Source of the DNA: Elusimicrobium sp. An273
GTDB lineage: Bacteria > Elusimicrobiota > Elusimicrobia > Elusimicrobiales > Elusimicrobiaceae
Assembly: GCF_002159705.1 (NCBI RefSeq)
Contig: NZ_NFJD01000001.1
Coordinates: forward strand, 434,001 to 498,000
Length of the DNA stretch: 64,000 nucleotides
Direction of reading: 5' to 3'
In this document: one piece after another, positions 8,072 to 18,243 of the stretch
Layout of the letters: each line of letters starts with the position of its first letter
How positions within the stretch are numbered: the stretch's first letter is position 1
Notes under the pieces: model-generated
What the model was told of the DNA's origin: nothing
Database searches by the model: none
The model's input: the letters and a program-made list of their open reading frames with translations, nothing else
Made by a program: the position numbers and the translations under genes

Positions 8072-9171
8072 AGTTCTTCAAACGGCGCTACAAAACTGCA
8101 AAAAACTTCATTGGCCAAAAACAAGCCTTCAAAAGATAATTTTACTTTTTTTCCCGCCCGTTCCAACAGGCCGCTTTGCAAATGCTTTTGAATTTCTTTT
8201 CCGAACATTTTTTCTTGCCGCGGGGTCAGCTCCACGCCGTCTAACTTGCGAAAGGCCAACATCAGTGTTTCGCCTTCTTTGACCTTGCCGGTTAGTTTTT
8301 CGCGAAACACCACCGGGCTTTCGCCCGCCGTCATCCGGCGGATATACTCCTGCACGTCCGGCGTGTTCTGCCGGCGCTCTCCCCCCCAGTATGACGCCGC
8401 CGCACTGCCAAGCCCGATGTAGGGCCCGTTGTCCCAGTAGTGCGTATTGTGCTTGGCTTCCCTCCCGGGCAGGGCAAAATTGGAAATTTCGTAATGGTGA
8501 TACCCCGCGGCCTGCAAACGCAGGTGCGTTTCCTCCAGCATGCGGCGCATCAGCAGTTGGTCGCACACGACACCGCGGGCAAAAAAGGGCGTTCCTTCTT
8601 CTATCTGCAGGCCATACACGGAAATATGCTCCGGCCGCAGGGCAATCAATTTGGAAAGCCCCTCTAAAAAGCTTTCCAGCCCCTGCCCCGGTACGCCGGC
8701 AATCAGGTCTACATTGATGTTTTCAAACCCGCCCGCGCGGGCCGCCCGGTAAGCGTTTAAAAAAGTTTTTACGTCGTGCACGCGGCCCAAGGTTTTAAGC
8801 TCTTGGTCACAAAAGCTTTGCAGGCCGATGCTCAGGCGGTTAAACCCCGCCCCGCGAAGCAGGGCGATTTTGCCGGGAGTTAAACTTTCGGGGTTGGCTT
8901 CCGCCGTGCTTTCCGAAAAACGCCCGATGGCGCCAAAATTATCCGTCAGCACTTGGCACAGCCGCTCCAGCTCCTGCTCCGTCAACAGGCTTGGCGTGCC
9001 GCCGCCCACATACAGTGTGTCAAACGTTTTAACGGGCGTTTGCGCCGCCTCGCGCGCCAGCGCCGCCAGATAAGCGGGAATCTGTTTTTCGCGCCCGGCA
9101 AACGAAGCAAAATCGCAATAATTGCATTTTTGCCTGCAAAACGGAAGGTGAATATACAAACCGGTAGGCAT
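8068..9171 (-). CDS. hemW: HemW-type radical SAM protein (coproporphyrinogen oxidase-like)
   Basis: 367 residues. The radical SAM cluster motif is FCRQKCNYCDF (Cys12, Cys16, Cys19), followed by the SAM-binding YVGGGTPS. HemW lacks the extra cysteine typical of true HemN (CxxxCxxCxC); here the fourth position is Phe, in agreement with HemW, a heme chaperone. The C-terminal HemN-like domain is complete. The start overlaps the prfB stop by one base (TAATG), so translation is coupled. Confidence 0.9.
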   Translation of the reverse strand: MPTGLYIHLPFCRQKCNYCDFASFAGREKQIPAYLAALAREAAQTPVKTFDTLYVGGGTPSLLTEQELERLCQVLTDNFGAIGRFSESTAEANPESLTPGKIALLRGAGFNRLSIGLQSFCDQELKTLGRVHDVKTFLNAYRAARAGGFENINVDLIAGVPGQGLESFLEGLSKLIALRPEHISVYGLQIEEGTPFFARGVVCDQLLMRRMLEETHLRLQAAGYHHYEISNFALPGREAKHNTHYWDNGPYIGLGSAAASYWGGERRQNTPDVQEYIRRMTAGESPVVFREKLTGKVKEGETLMLAFRKLDGVELTPRQEKMFGKEIQKHLQSGLLERAGKKVKLSFEGLFLANEVFCSFVAPFEEL

Positions 9172-10289
9172 TATTTTTTGTGTTCGGCTTCGTAGTTTAA
9201 GAAAGCAAAAATAAACGGGTCTAAATCGCCGTCCATCACGGCGTTGATTTGCGACGTTTCGTACCCGCTTCGCAGGTCTTTTACCAACTGGTACGGCATA
9301 AATACGTAGGAGCGGATTTGATGCCCCCAGGCGATTTCGCCTTTTTGGCCGTAGCGTTTTTCGGCTTCGCTGCGTTTTTTGTCCATTTCCATTTCGTACA
9401 GGCGGGCTTTGAGCATTTTCATAGCCGTCTGGCGGTTTTGCAGCTGGCTGCGTTCAATGCGGCAAGAAACCACAATTCCCGTGGGGATGTGCAGCAGGCG
9501 CACGGCCGATTCCACCTTGTTTACGTTTTGCCCGCCGTGGCCGCCCGCGCGGGAGGTTTCCAGCTGGATGTCTTTTTCGGGAATTTCAATGTTGATGTTT
9601 TCGTCAATATCGGGAAGCACGTCGCACGAGGCAAACGAAGTATGCCGCCGGGCGTTTGCGTCAAACGGGGAAACCCGCACCAGCCGGTGCACCCCGTTTT
9701 CTCCTTTCAAATAGCCGTAGGCATAGGGGCCTTCCACCATGGCGCTTAAGGTTTTGATGCCGGCTTCGTCGCCGGGCTGCGTGTCCAGTACGGAAAATTT
9801 AAACCCGTGCTGTTCGGCCCAGCGCGTGTACATGCGCGCCAGCATTTGCGCCCAGTCGCACGATTCCGTGCCGCCCGCGCCGGCGTGAATGGTTAAAATG
9901 GCGTTTAATTTATCGTTCGGCTCCGAAAGGCGGATCTCGCCTTCTTTCTGAGCCACCTGTTTTTCGGTTTCCTGCAGTGAAGCGTTTAGCGCCAGCAGTT
10001 CTTTTTCATCCTGCATTTCTTTGCACAAGTCAAACCAGGTGCGGTCGTCTTCTATTTTTTTGCCGAGCGAGCGGAATGTGTCAATGGAATTTTTTAAAAA
10101 ATCAATTTGCCGGCTTACTTCTTTGGCTTTTTTGGTGTCGTTCCAGAACGAAGGATCGGCCGACTGTTGCTGCAAGGCGGCCAATTCTTTTTGTTTGCCG
10201 GGGATGTCGTCAATGGATTCTATTTTGGCAACCCGCGCCGCCAATTCTTCCAATTTTTGTTCTACGTCTTTAAATTCAATGTTATTCAT
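9171..10289 (-). CDS. prfB: Peptide chain release factor 2, without programmed frameshift
   Basis: 372 residues. The stop-codon tripeptide SPF (207-209) identifies RF2, which reads UGA and UAA. The peptidyl-hydrolysis motif GGQ (252-254) is intact in [16 protein letters not shown]. In E. coli the reading frame is broken near codon 25 by an autoregulatory +1 frameshift with an in-frame UGA; here the same stretch is one open frame, so that control is absent. The start overlaps the lnt stop by 8 bp. Confidence 0.96.
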   Translation of the reverse strand: MNNIEFKDVEQKLEELAARVAKIESIDDIPGKQKELAALQQQSADPSFWNDTKKAKEVSRQIDFLKNSIDTFRSLGKKIEDDRTWFDLCKEMQDEKELLALNASLQETEKQVAQKEGEIRLSEPNDKLNAILTIHAGAGGTESCDWAQMLARMYTRWAEQHGFKFSVLDTQPGDEAGIKTLSAMVEGPYAYGYLKGENGVHRLVRVSPFDANARRHTSFASCDVLPDIDENINIEIPEKDIQLETSRAGGHGGQNVNKVESAVRLLHIPTGIVVSCRIERSQLQNRQTAMKMLKARLYEMEMDKKRSEAEKRYGQKGEIAWGHQIRSYVFMPYQLVKDLRSGYETSQINAVMDGDLDPFIFAFLNYEAEHKK

Positions 10290-11913
10290 AACTAAAAACC
10301 ACCGTGGAAATCAACAAGGTTGCAAACAACGCCGCGCACAGCCAGGCAAACCAATCGCCCCATTGGGTATAAAAATTTTTTTGCTCGTTTAAAGCCAGCG
10401 GAATGGAGGCCTGTAAAATTTCCTGCGTAAATAAACGCGACTGTTTTTCAATCCGTCCGAACGGATCAATAACGGCCGAAAAGCCGGTGTTGGCCGCACG
10501 CAAAACAGGGCGGCCGGTTTCTACGGCGCGCAGTACATTTACCGCCAAATGCTGGTAAGGGGCAGCCGTATCAAAAAACCAAGCGTCGTTGGTTACGTTA
10601 ATAAACAGTTTTGCGCCCTGCCGGTTTTGCGAAAGCCACAGCTGCGGATAGATGGACTCGTAACAAATGGTTTCCCCTACGGCCACGCCGCCCAAATCCA
10701 GCGGCTTCTGCCCGCGCGCACCCGGCGTGAAAGAGCCCAACTCGCCCAATACGGCCACGTCCTTAAAAATACGGTGCACCAGCCCTTCCAACGGAATATA
10801 TTCCCCAAAAGGCACCAGTTTGGTTTTGCGGTAAGACTGCAGTTTTTCCGACTGCGGCGCCAGCAAATAAGCGCCGACATATTGCTTGCCGTCTTCCTCC
10901 ACATTGGAGCCGATAAATTGGTAGGCGTCTGTCTTGGCGGCAATCTCTTTAAAAAGAGTCCAATACGGCTCTTCCGTCAGCGCACCGGGCACGGCGCTTT
11001 CCGGCCACACCATCAGCCGAACGCCTTTTCCTTCCAGCGCCATCCCCTGCGCCTGAAGCGTCTGCAAAATTTCAGCTTCGTATTGCGGGCTCCATTTTTT
11101 GTATTGGTCTATATTGGGCTGCAAGAGCGCGGTGCTTAAACTCAATAGCGGCTTAAACGGCCTTTTTTGAGAAGCGTCCGGCAGCGTATAATGCCCATAC
11201 GTATACGCCGCTAAAAAAACCACCGCGGCCGCAACCATATGCCATACGCCGTCTTTTACGCCTTTGGTGGCAAAGGCCCAGCCCAAGCTGGCCCCCGTAA
11301 ACGCCACAATAAAGCTAATGCCGTACACCCCCGTAAAAGCCGCCAGCTGCAGCATTTCCGGCGCGTTCCATTGGGTATACCCCAACATAATCCACGGAAA
11401 CCCCAGCCCATAAAACGCCAAGGTTTGGTGCAGCCACTCCAGCGTGACAAACCCGCACGCCGCCAGCAACGGGAAAAAGGGCCCTGTTTTCTTTAAAAAA
11501 TAGCAGCTCCCGCCAAAGAGCGCAAACTGCACGGCCAGCAGCCCGCTAAGGCCCAGCCACGCCGCCAAGGAGAGGCCCTGCGAAAGCCCGCCCCCGTGTA
11601 AGCAGGTGTAATAAATCCAGTAAAAAATACCGGCATTGAATAAAAACGCCGTCAGCCAGCCGTATAAAAAAGAAGACCAAAACCCTTTGGTTTTGGTCAC
11701 ACCCCAAATAAAAGGTGCCAAGGCAAACCACGCCAATGCATGGCGCGACACGCTGGGATAGCTTTGGTATACCAGCCACGCCGTGGCCCCGGCACAAAGC
11801 AATAAAAACAGATAGCGCCCCAGCACAGAAAAGCTGTTTTTAAAGAAAATGCTCCAGCGATTTTGCGCCAAAAATGCATCTTGTTCGGCGATGGTTTGTC
11901 TAAATCCGCGCAT
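10282..11913 (-). CDS. lnt: Apolipoprotein N-acyltransferase
   Basis: 543 residues from the ATG at 11913. The frame is open 32 codons further upstream, but that extension lies wholly in the preceding gene and reads as shadow. The N-terminal half has about seven membrane helices. The C-terminal nitrilase domain carries the triad Glu ([10 protein letters not shown]), Lys ([13 protein letters not shown]) and Cys ([11 protein letters not shown]). It N-acylates lipoproteins in the inner membrane and is a marker of organisms that send lipoproteins to an outer membrane. It follows the Cys-rich exported gene by 5 bp. Confidence 0.92.
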   Translation of the reverse strand: MRGFRQTIAEQDAFLAQNRWSIFFKNSFSVLGRYLFLLLCAGATAWLVYQSYPSVSRHALAWFALAPFIWGVTKTKGFWSSFLYGWLTAFLFNAGIFYWIYYTCLHGGGLSQGLSLAAWLGLSGLLAVQFALFGGSCYFLKKTGPFFPLLAACGFVTLEWLHQTLAFYGLGFPWIMLGYTQWNAPEMLQLAAFTGVYGISFIVAFTGASLGWAFATKGVKDGVWHMVAAAVVFLAAYTYGHYTLPDASQKRPFKPLLSLSTALLQPNIDQYKKWSPQYEAEILQTLQAQGMALEGKGVRLMVWPESAVPGALTEEPYWTLFKEIAAKTDAYQFIGSNVEEDGKQYVGAYLLAPQSEKLQSYRKTKLVPFGEYIPLEGLVHRIFKDVAVLGELGSFTPGARGQKPLDLGGVAVGETICYESIYPQLWLSQNRQGAKLFINVTNDAWFFDTAAPYQHLAVNVLRAVETGRPVLRAANTGFSAVIDPFGRIEKQSRLFTQEILQASIPLALNEQKNFYTQWGDWFAWLCAALFATLLISTVVFSYE

Positions 11914-11918
11914 AAATA

Positions 11919-12350
11919 TCAGTACGAAATCCGGCAGACGTTGTCTTGGCAAACGGCTTGGGCCGACGGACTGCATTCCCGTTCCGTAGAAGGAGCGCCT
12001 TCCGGGCAAGCCTTGGTTACCAGGCTGGACTGGAATTTATTAAAATCCAGCGTGTAAGCCGCATTAATGGCCGTAACCCCTTCCGGCCCGACCAAACAGC
12101 CGCACGGGTCTTTATCTACAATAATGCAATCTTCGTTTACGCTGCAGCTGACCATGCGCCGCATGGCCGCCTGCGCGGCAGATTCTTCGGCCTCTTTTTG
12201 CGCTTTGGCTTCTTTGGCCGCCAGTTTGGCCGCATCCAGCACCGGCACAGACACTTCTATCGGGTTATCCTTGCTTAAAAACACGGGAATCGTTCCCAGC
12301 GCCGCCAAGGCGCAGACCAGCAAGATAGCTTCTCTTATTTTCAATTTCAT
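11919..12350 (-). CDS. Exported or anchored cysteine-rich protein, unknown
   Basis: 143 residues. A hydrophobic N-terminal segment (about 7-26) serves as signal or anchor. A charged Ala/Lys/Glu stretch (40-65) looks like a short helix. The C-terminal domain holds eight cysteines in the pattern [12 protein letters not shown], then C, C, C...C, which suggests a small disulphide-bonded domain. I do not recognise the function. It overlaps the secA stop by 4 bp (ATGA), placing it in the secA-lnt-prfB-hemW operon. Confidence 0.75.
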   Translation of the reverse strand: MKLKIREAILLVCALAALGTIPVFLSKDNPIEVSVPVLDAAKLAAKEAKAQKEAEESAAQAAMRRMVSCSVNEDCIIVDKDPCGCLVGPEGVTAINAAYTLDFNKFQSSLVTKACPEGAPSTERECSPSAQAVCQDNVCRISY

Positions 12351-14941
12351 AAATTAGCTCCGCAGCATTTTTTGTATTTTTTACCGCTCCCGCACGGGCA
12401 CGGGTCATTGCGCCCGATATGTTTGGACACGGGGGCGGCGTTTTTGTTCGGGTTTTTGGCCGCCGCCTGCTGGGCCCGTTCCGCCGCCGTGCGGCGGGGC
12501 GGCAATTGCAGACGGAAAATATAGCTGACCATCAAATCCCGCACGCGGTTGAGCATGGAAGAGTAGAGCTTGTAGGACTCTTTTTGGTACTCAATCAGCG
12601 GGTCTTTCTGCGCATAGCCGCGCAGGCTTACGCTGTTTTGCAGCTGATCCAGTTCATACAAGTTCTGTTTCCAAGCGTTATCAATAATTTGCAGCAACAG
12701 CATCCGCTCAATCTCGGAAAAATTAATGCCTTGCTCCGTAAAGTACAGCACGCGGGCGTGGTACAAGTCTTTTACCTGCGCCATAATTTCATCCACCAGC
12801 TGGTCGTGGGATTTGCGCCCCACGTTTTCGGCCGTAAAGTGAAAATCGCCGGGGAAGAAATTGCGCAAGTTAATGTTTAGCGCTTCAAAATCACTGCGCT
12901 GCAAATGGGCCGGCTGATAATACTGTTCCACCAATTCGTCCACGATTTCTTCCATCATCTGCATGGACTTTTCGGTCATGTTCTCGCCGTCCAAAATAGC
13001 GTTTCTGAGCCCGTAAATGGCGGTGCGTTGTTGGTTCATCACTTTATCGTAATCCAACAGCTGTTTGCGGATGTCAAAGTTGCGGCCTTCCACCATGCGC
13101 TGGGCGCCTTCAATCTGCCGCGTCATCAGGCGCGATTCAATGGCTTCGCCCTCTTTCATGCCCATCGTGCTGAGCACGGAAGCGATTTTGGTGGTGTTGG
13201 CAAACAGACGCATGAGTTCATCATCCAGCGAAATATAAAACCGCGAACAGCCCGGGTCGCCCTGGCGCGCGCAGCGGCCGCGCAGCTGGTTATCAATACG
13301 GCGCGACTCGTGACGCTCGCTGCCGATGACGTGCAGCCCGCCTAAAGCGACTACTTGTTTCTGCTCTTCCGGGTCGGCCGGGTTGCCGCCCAGTACAATA
13401 TCCGTTCCGCGCCCGGCCATGTTGGTGGCAATGGTTACCGCGCCTTTGCGCCCGGCCTGGCTGATGATTTGGGCTTCCATTTCGTGGTACTTGGCGTTTA
13501 ACACTTTGTGCGGAATGCCTTTGGCGCGAAGCATATGGCTGAGCTTTTCCGATTTTTCAATGGAGCGCGTGCCCACCAGCACGGGCGCGCCCTGTTTCCA
13601 TAAGCTTTCCACTTCGTCCACAATGGCGTTAAATTTTTCCCGCTCGGTCAAATACACCAAATCCGGGTAGTCAATGCGTTTAGAAGGTTTATTGGGGCGG
13701 ATTTCCACTACGTCCAACTTGTAAATTTGCCAGAATTCGTTGGCTTCCGTCATGGCGGTACCCGTCATGCCGGACAGTTTTTTATATAGTTTGAAGAAAT
13801 TCTGAAACGTAATCGTGGCCAAGGTCTGGTTTTCTTCCTTGATGGGAAGGCCTTCTTTGGCTTCTACCGCCTGGTGCAGGCCGTCGCTCCAGCGGCGCCC
13901 CGGCATCAAGCGGCCGGTAAATTCGTCCACAATAATCACTTCGCCGTCTTTGACGACGTAATCCACATCCCGTTCGTACAAGTGGTGCGCCCGCAGCGCT
14001 TGGTTGATGTGGTGCACCCACTCCGATTCCACGTCGTTATACAAGTTGGGCACGTTTAAAAACTTTTCGGCCTTGGCAATCCCCGTGTCCGTAAGCGTGG
14101 CGGTGTGGGCTTTTTCGTCGATAATGGCGTCCACGCCTTCATCTAATTTGATGCCTTCGTATTTGGCTTTTACTTCGTCTTTTTCCGTAATCATACGGAC
14201 TTTCAACGAAGGAATCAGACGGTTGACGATGTAATACTTATCGGTGCTTTGTTCCGATGGGCCGGAAATAATCAGCGGGGTGCGGGCCTCGTCAATTAAA
14301 ATAGAGTCCACTTCGTCTACGATACAATAGTTCAGCGGGCGCAGCACGCGGTCGGCCCGGTTGATGACCATGTTGTCGCGCAGGTAGTCAAACCCCAATT
14401 CGTTGTTGGTAACGTAGGTAATGTCTTTGGCGTACATCTCGCGGCGCTCGGTACTGTCCATATCGTGGTTGATATACCCCACACTGAGGCCTAAAAATTC
14501 GTGAATGGGGCCCATCCATTGGCGGTCGCGGCGGGCCAAGTAATCGTTTACCGTCACCACATGCACGCCTTTGCCCGTCAGCGCGTTTAAGTAAGAAGGA
14601 AGCACCGCCACCAGGGTTTTCCCTTCCCCAGTGCCCATTTCGGCAATTTTCCCTTGATGCAGCACAATGCCGCCCAACAACTGCACGTCGTACGGGCGCA
14701 GCCCGATCACGCGCTGGGCCGCCAAGCGCACCACGGCAAAAGCCTCCGGCAACAATTGGTCTAAGGTTTCGCCTTTGGCCAAGCGGTCTTTAAATTCCTG
14801 TGTTTTGGCTTTTAACTGTTCATCCGTCAGCTTCTCAAAGGCGGCGGTGAATTTGTTGGCGTCGTCTACGTAATGTTGGATTTTTTTGAGGTCGCGTTCG
14901 CTTTTGGTTCCAAAAATTTTATCAATAATCGTCTTTAGCAT
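12347..14941 (-). CDS. secA: Preprotein translocase ATPase SecA
   Basis: 864 residues. Drives Sec-dependent export at the inner membrane. Walker [14 protein letters not shown] and the DEAD-box-like DEVDS are seen, with the preprotein cross-linking and helical scaffold regions in order. The C-terminus has the zinc-binding SEC-C motif [16 protein letters not shown], used for SecB or ribosome contact. AAGGAAC precedes the ATG. It is probably the first gene of the long minus-strand operon running to the CofE-like gene. Confidence 0.97.
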   Translation of the reverse strand: MLKTIIDKIFGTKSERDLKKIQHYVDDANKFTAAFEKLTDEQLKAKTQEFKDRLAKGETLDQLLPEAFAVVRLAAQRVIGLRPYDVQLLGGIVLHQGKIAEMGTGEGKTLVAVLPSYLNALTGKGVHVVTVNDYLARRDRQWMGPIHEFLGLSVGYINHDMDSTERREMYAKDITYVTNNELGFDYLRDNMVINRADRVLRPLNYCIVDEVDSILIDEARTPLIISGPSEQSTDKYYIVNRLIPSLKVRMITEKDEVKAKYEGIKLDEGVDAIIDEKAHTATLTDTGIAKAEKFLNVPNLYNDVESEWVHHINQALRAHHLYERDVDYVVKDGEVIIVDEFTGRLMPGRRWSDGLHQAVEAKEGLPIKEENQTLATITFQNFFKLYKKLSGMTGTAMTEANEFWQIYKLDVVEIRPNKPSKRIDYPDLVYLTEREKFNAIVDEVESLWKQGAPVLVGTRSIEKSEKLSHMLRAKGIPHKVLNAKYHEMEAQIISQAGRKGAVTIATNMAGRGTDIVLGGNPADPEEQKQVVALGGLHVIGSERHESRRIDNQLRGRCARQGDPGCSRFYISLDDELMRLFANTTKIASVLSTMGMKEGEAIESRLMTRQIEGAQRMVEGRNFDIRKQLLDYDKVMNQQRTAIYGLRNAILDGENMTEKSMQMMEEIVDELVEQYYQPAHLQRSDFEALNINLRNFFPGDFHFTAENVGRKSHDQLVDEIMAQVKDLYHARVLYFTEQGINFSEIERMLLLQIIDNAWKQNLYELDQLQNSVSLRGYAQKDPLIEYQKESYKLYSSMLNRVRDLMVSYIFRLQLPPRRTAAERAQQAAAKNPNKNAAPVSKHIGRNDPCPCGSGKKYKKCCGANL

Positions 14942-15018
14942 ATATGTTCCTTGTTCCTTGGATTAAAATGTAGTTTTTCTGATACGGCGCGGAACGCTCC
15001 GAAGCGGAGCGGAACATA

Positions 15019-15747
15019 TTATTTGGCGACGGGCTTTTTGTTTTTGGTTTTGATTTGCAGATTAGGCGTTTGAAGGGGCTGTTCTGCCTCGGCTTGGGCT
15101 TGCGCCGCGCGCACGGCTTGCAGCTGTTCGGATAAGCTTTGATCCGCTTGCGCGATATAGGCATCCACCGAAGCGATAATTTGCTCTCCGATATTTTCCT
15201 GAAGGGCCGCGCTTTCCCGCTGGAGGGCCGCCTGGCGCGAGCGTAAAGCGTTTTCTTTTTCCGCGCGTTCCTCGTCGGAAAGGGTTTTGTCTTTCCGCAG
15301 GGCTTTTAACTGCGCTTGCACCTCTTGCAGTTCGTACTCCCGCAGCTGAACGGTTACCGCCCAGATGTTTTCAAACAAAGGGAACAGCTCTTTGCGAAAA
15401 CGCAGCGCCGCGGGGGCCAAATTGGCCCCGCTCATGCGGGAAAACACAAAAGCTTCTTCGTACACCGAGGTGGCATACTGCAGGCGGATGGAATTATCAA
15501 AATTGCGGGCCACCGCAATTAATTCGTAGCGGTTCTGCTCCGTTTGCGGGGAGGTATACGCGGCAAGAAAGCTTTCTAAAATGGCGTTATAGTCGGCATT
15601 TTGGCGGGCGTTTTCCAACACGGCAGGGTTGTATTGCGAGAAAATTTCCAACACTTTTTCCCGCGTGTAATTGCCTGTTTCCGCCTGGGCATACAAGGCC
15701 GAAGACATCGCCAGCGTAGCTAAAATAAAAAGGCTTCTTTTCATCAA
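15019..15747 (-). CDS. Exported coiled-coil protein, unknown
   Basis: 242 residues. A signal peptide (MMKRSLFILATLAMSSALYAQ) is followed by an all-helical protein; residues about 125-190 are rich in Leu, Glu, Lys, Gln and Arg, as in a coiled coil, and the tail is Lys-rich. No family recognised. The 77 bp between this gene and secA hold only a 7-bp hairpin (14995-15011) without a good T run, so read-through into secA is possible. Confidence 0.75.
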   Translation of the reverse strand: MMKRSLFILATLAMSSALYAQAETGNYTREKVLEIFSQYNPAVLENARQNADYNAILESFLAAYTSPQTEQNRYELIAVARNFDNSIRLQYATSVYEEAFVFSRMSGANLAPAALRFRKELFPLFENIWAVTVQLREYELQEVQAQLKALRKDKTLSDEERAEKENALRSRQAALQRESAALQENIGEQIIASVDAYIAQADQSLSEQLQAVRAAQAQAEAEQPLQTPNLQIKTKNKKPVAK

Positions 15748-15819
15748 AAATCCTCTGTTCTTCTATTGTGCTATTTCTATAGGCGCTCGTCAAGCCCCGC
15801 AAGGGGGCCAGGAAGCCAT

Positions 15820-15848
15820 AAAAAACCCGGGGCCCAAAGACCCCGGGT
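15820..15848 (-). terminator. Intrinsic terminator
   Basis: Eight-bp stem 15825-15832 with 15841-15848 and a T run in the minus direction, directly after the CcmI-like gene. Confidence 0.85.
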
Positions 15849-15865
15849 AAATCGTTCAGAAGGGA

Positions 15866-16336
15866 TTAGCGGGCGGCCGTGCGGAAGAAGTTTCCTTTCA
15901 CGTTGCGGGCCAACTGCACCCGGCCTAACGTCTTATCCGCCGACACGGTGATATTTTTATCATTGGGTTTAATCATTCTGTCTACGGAACCGAAAATATC
16001 CCCTTTCTTTACTACGCCCAATTGCCCGTGATTGTTAATCTGCACTTCCAGCTTTAAAGCTCCGTCCACGCTGGCCGTAAGCAAATCCGCTTCGCCCATC
16101 GAAAATTCCAGCGGGAACTTGGGGTTAACTACCCGTTTGATCGCCACGGGCACGTCCGCCTCGTTTTTTACGATAATGGCGCAGGAATTATTGTCCGCCT
16201 CCGCCATACGTGCCAACCGTTCCGGAACGGTTACCGTGCCGGAAATGTTAAAACGCCCTTCGCTGACCGTACGAGCTAAGCAAAAAACGCAGGCGATAAT
16301 GCTGGCAGCCGCAGCTGCAATTAAAATCTTTTTCAT
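15866..16336 (-). CDS. Exported protein resembling the C-terminal domain of CcmI/CycH
   Basis: 156 residues. The N-terminal hydrophobic segment is a signal or anchor. The body (GTVTVPERL, CAIIVKNEADVPVAIKRV, PLEFSMGEADLL, LKLEVQINNHGQ, KKGDIFGSV) follows the order of motifs in the periplasmic part of cytochrome c biogenesis factor CcmI: a beta-domain with VFARA-like, PLAV-like and GDLxG-like elements. This is my recollection of the family, not a search. No other ccm gene is in the window, so it is a free-standing copy of that domain and its role is unknown. Confidence 0.6.
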   Translation of the reverse strand: MKKILIAAAAASIIACVFCLARTVSEGRFNISGTVTVPERLARMAEADNNSCAIIVKNEADVPVAIKRVVNPKFPLEFSMGEADLLTASVDGALKLEVQINNHGQLGVVKKGDIFGSVDRMIKPNDKNITVSADKTLGRVQLARNVKGNFFRTAAR

Positions 16337-16434
16337 ACTTATATTTTACCCTTTTGCGCCTCTTTTTGGCAAGGGAGGCGCAATCCCTATATACAGTATA
16401 TTCTTGCCGGACTGTTTTTCAAGCCCTTGGCGGC

Positions 16435-16464
16435 AAAAAAAGGGAACCCGAAAGGGTTCCCTTT
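16435..16464 (-). terminator. Intrinsic terminator of the SH3-domain gene
   Basis: Eleven-bp stem 16439-16449 with 16454-16464, GAAA tetraloop, preceded by an A run that gives T in the minus direction. Confidence 0.88.
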
Positions 16465-16480
16465 TCGGTTTACCCAAAAC

Positions 16481-16948
16481 TTATTGTTTAAAGAAACCCC
16501 ACAGGTTAACGTTGTATACCCAGCCTTCGCATTTGCCGTCTTTGGGGTCGGCCGGGTCGTCTTCTACCTGGATCCAGCTGCCTTTTTTGGAAATGTATTT
16601 AAACGGATAGCCTTTTTCCACCGTGCAGACGATGTCCGCGTTGGAAGAGGGGCTCTTGCGCACGTTTAAATCCACCTTGGCAGACATGCCGCCGTTGGGG
16701 CTTAAGAGGCTGGCGGAAATCCAGCCGCTGTATCCTTCAAAATCTTTCACCAGCACCCAGCTTTTGTCTTCATTGGTTTTTACCATAATTACCGGAGTGT
16801 ATCTCCAGGCGTACCATTTGATGGCGCATTTCGTGCCGGCACAGGCGCGGATGTTGGCTCTTTTGGCATTCACGCTGGCATATTTCTGGGCAAAAACGGG
16901 CGCGCTGACAAGCAGCATAAGCGTGCATAAAGCGATGATTTTCTTCAT
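16481..16948 (-). CDS. Exported protein with two bacterial SH3 domains
   Basis: 155 residues from ATG 16948. The frame is open 25 codons upstream, but this start has GAGGAG and AAGG upstream and begins a clean signal peptide (MKKIIALCTLMLLVSAPVFA). Two SH3-like repeats follow: about 24-85 (KRANIRACAGTKCAI ... GYSGWISASLL) and about 93-150 (VDLNVRKSPSSNADIV ... CEGWVYNVNLW). Such domains usually bind peptidoglycan or other envelope parts. Single-gene unit with its own terminator. Confidence 0.82.
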   Translation of the reverse strand: MKKIIALCTLMLLVSAPVFAQKYASVNAKRANIRACAGTKCAIKWYAWRYTPVIMVKTNEDKSWVLVKDFEGYSGWISASLLSPNGGMSAKVDLNVRKSPSSNADIVCTVEKGYPFKYISKKGSWIQVEDDPADPKDGKCEGWVYNVNLWGFFKQ

Positions 16949-17102
16949 ATACCTTCGTCTCCTCTGCAATAATCCATAAAACTCTACCCCAAAAGTATAG
17001 CAATACTGCCCCGAACTTTGCAAGTGTTTTTATGGCTCGCGCGCCCGCCGGCCTGCTTAAAAAGATATAATAAAAAGTAGTTTATCCCTTTTTGGAGTGT
17101 TT

Positions 17103-17327
17103 ATGAAAGAACAAGTACAAGACGTTGTAAACCAAATCCGCCCGATTTTGCAAGCCGACGGCGGCGATATTGAACTGATCGGCGTAGATGAAAAAACCGG
17201 CATTGTTACCGTAGGGCTGCGCGGCCGCTGCGGCGGCTGCCCGCACGCGCAGATGACGCTGCAAGCCGTAGTGGAAAAGAAGATTAAAGAACTTGTCCCC
17301 GGCGTAACGGCAGTGGAACGCGTCTAA
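17103..17327 (+). CDS. Nfu/NifU C-terminal domain iron-sulphur scaffold
   Basis: 74 residues, one NifU-C domain. CGGCP (Cys43, Cys46) is the cluster-binding motif; two monomers hold one [4Fe-4S] cluster for transfer to apo-proteins. GGAG at 17094-17097, 5 nt before the ATG, decides this start over the GTG at 17097. TATAAT at about 17066-17071 is a likely -10 box. The PHP gene begins 1 nt after the stop, suggesting one operon. Confidence 0.92.
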   Translation: MKEQVQDVVNQIRPILQADGGDIELIGVDEKTGIVTVGLRGRCGGCPHAQMTLQAVVEKKIKELVPGVTAVERV

Positions 17328-17328
17328 T

Positions 17329-18144
17329 ATGCCCAAGGTGGATTTGCACACCCATTCCAATTTTTCGGACGGCACCAGCACGCCGGAGGAAGTGGTCTTA
17401 AGCGCCCTGAAAACGGGTATTACCGTTTACGCGCTGACCGACCATGACACTACCGACGGCGTGCGCCGGGCCGCGGCCGTGTGCAAAGAACACCGTATTT
17501 TATTCACGCCCGGCGTAGAAATCAGCACCCGGGAGCATGACCACCTGCACTTTACCGGATATAATTTGGATTTGGACAATGCAGACTTCCAGGCCTTTCT
17601 GGCGCAAAACCGCCACAACCGCCAAGAGCGCATCCGCCAAATCATCCGCCAGCTGCAGCAGGCGGGAGTGGATATTACCGAGCAGGATGTTTTTTCCCGC
17701 GCGCCCAATACCGTTTCCCGCGCGCACGTGGCGGACGCCTTAAAAGCCAAAAAAATCGTATCTTCCCGCCAAGAAGGTTTCCGTAAATACCTGGTGCCGG
17801 GCCAGCCGGGCTATGTGCCTTCGGCCGGCGTGACGGCCATTGAAGCCATTCAGCACATCAAGCGGGCGGGCGGCATAGCCGTCATTGCACATCCCGGCAT
17901 TGTAGCCGAGCATTGGAACTTCCCCGCCTGGACGGAAGCCGGGTTGGACGGGGTGGAAGTCTTTTATCCCGCCCATACTTTTACGATGCGCCAAGACTTG
18001 CTGGCCATCGCCCGCAAATACGGCCTGTTGGCCACGGCCGGATCGGATTATCACGGCCCGCAGGGCGGGCGCAACAGCACGCCCGGCATGCAAATTCCGC
18101 AGTCCCACTACGATAAACTGCTGCGAAAATTATTCAACCGCTAA
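17329..18144 (+). CDS. PHP-domain phosphoesterase (RNase AM / YciV type)
   Basis: 271 residues. The PHP metal motifs are DLHTHSNFSDG (Asp5, His7, His9), LTDHDT, PGVEIS, IAHPG and SDYHG. Proteins of this kind include 5'-3' exonuclease RNase AM and 3',5'-nucleoside bisphosphate phosphatases; the sequence alone does not separate these. It is cytoplasmic and coupled to the Nfu gene. Confidence 0.86.
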   Translation: MPKVDLHTHSNFSDGTSTPEEVVLSALKTGITVYALTDHDTTDGVRRAAAVCKEHRILFTPGVEISTREHDHLHFTGYNLDLDNADFQAFLAQNRHNRQERIRQIIRQLQQAGVDITEQDVFSRAPNTVSRAHVADALKAKKIVSSRQEGFRKYLVPGQPGYVPSAGVTAIEAIQHIKRAGGIAVIAHPGIVAEHWNFPAWTEAGLDGVEVFYPAHTFTMRQDLLAIARKYGLLATAGSDYHGPQGGRNSTPGMQIPQSHYDKLLRKLFNR

Positions 18145-18197
18145 TTTCCCCGTTCGTAACGCCCCTGCAGATATCCTTTTCTTTTTAGTTATGCATA

Positions 18198-18227
18198 AAA
18201 AAGCCCCGGCCGTAACCGGGGCTTTTT
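18198..18227. terminator. Bidirectional intrinsic terminator
   Basis: Twelve-bp stem 18198-18209 with 18216-18227, A and T runs on both sides; serves the PHP gene and the convergent MFS fusion gene. Confidence 0.9.
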
Positions 18228-18243
18228 AAATGGAATGTATTTT

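Noticed and set aside
10214-10225. Programmed frameshift site in prfB
   Set aside because: The reading frame is continuous, with no in-frame TGA or shift site near codon 25.
14995-15011. Seven-bp hairpin between the coiled-coil gene and secA
   Set aside because: No T run in the direction of transcription; may be chance.
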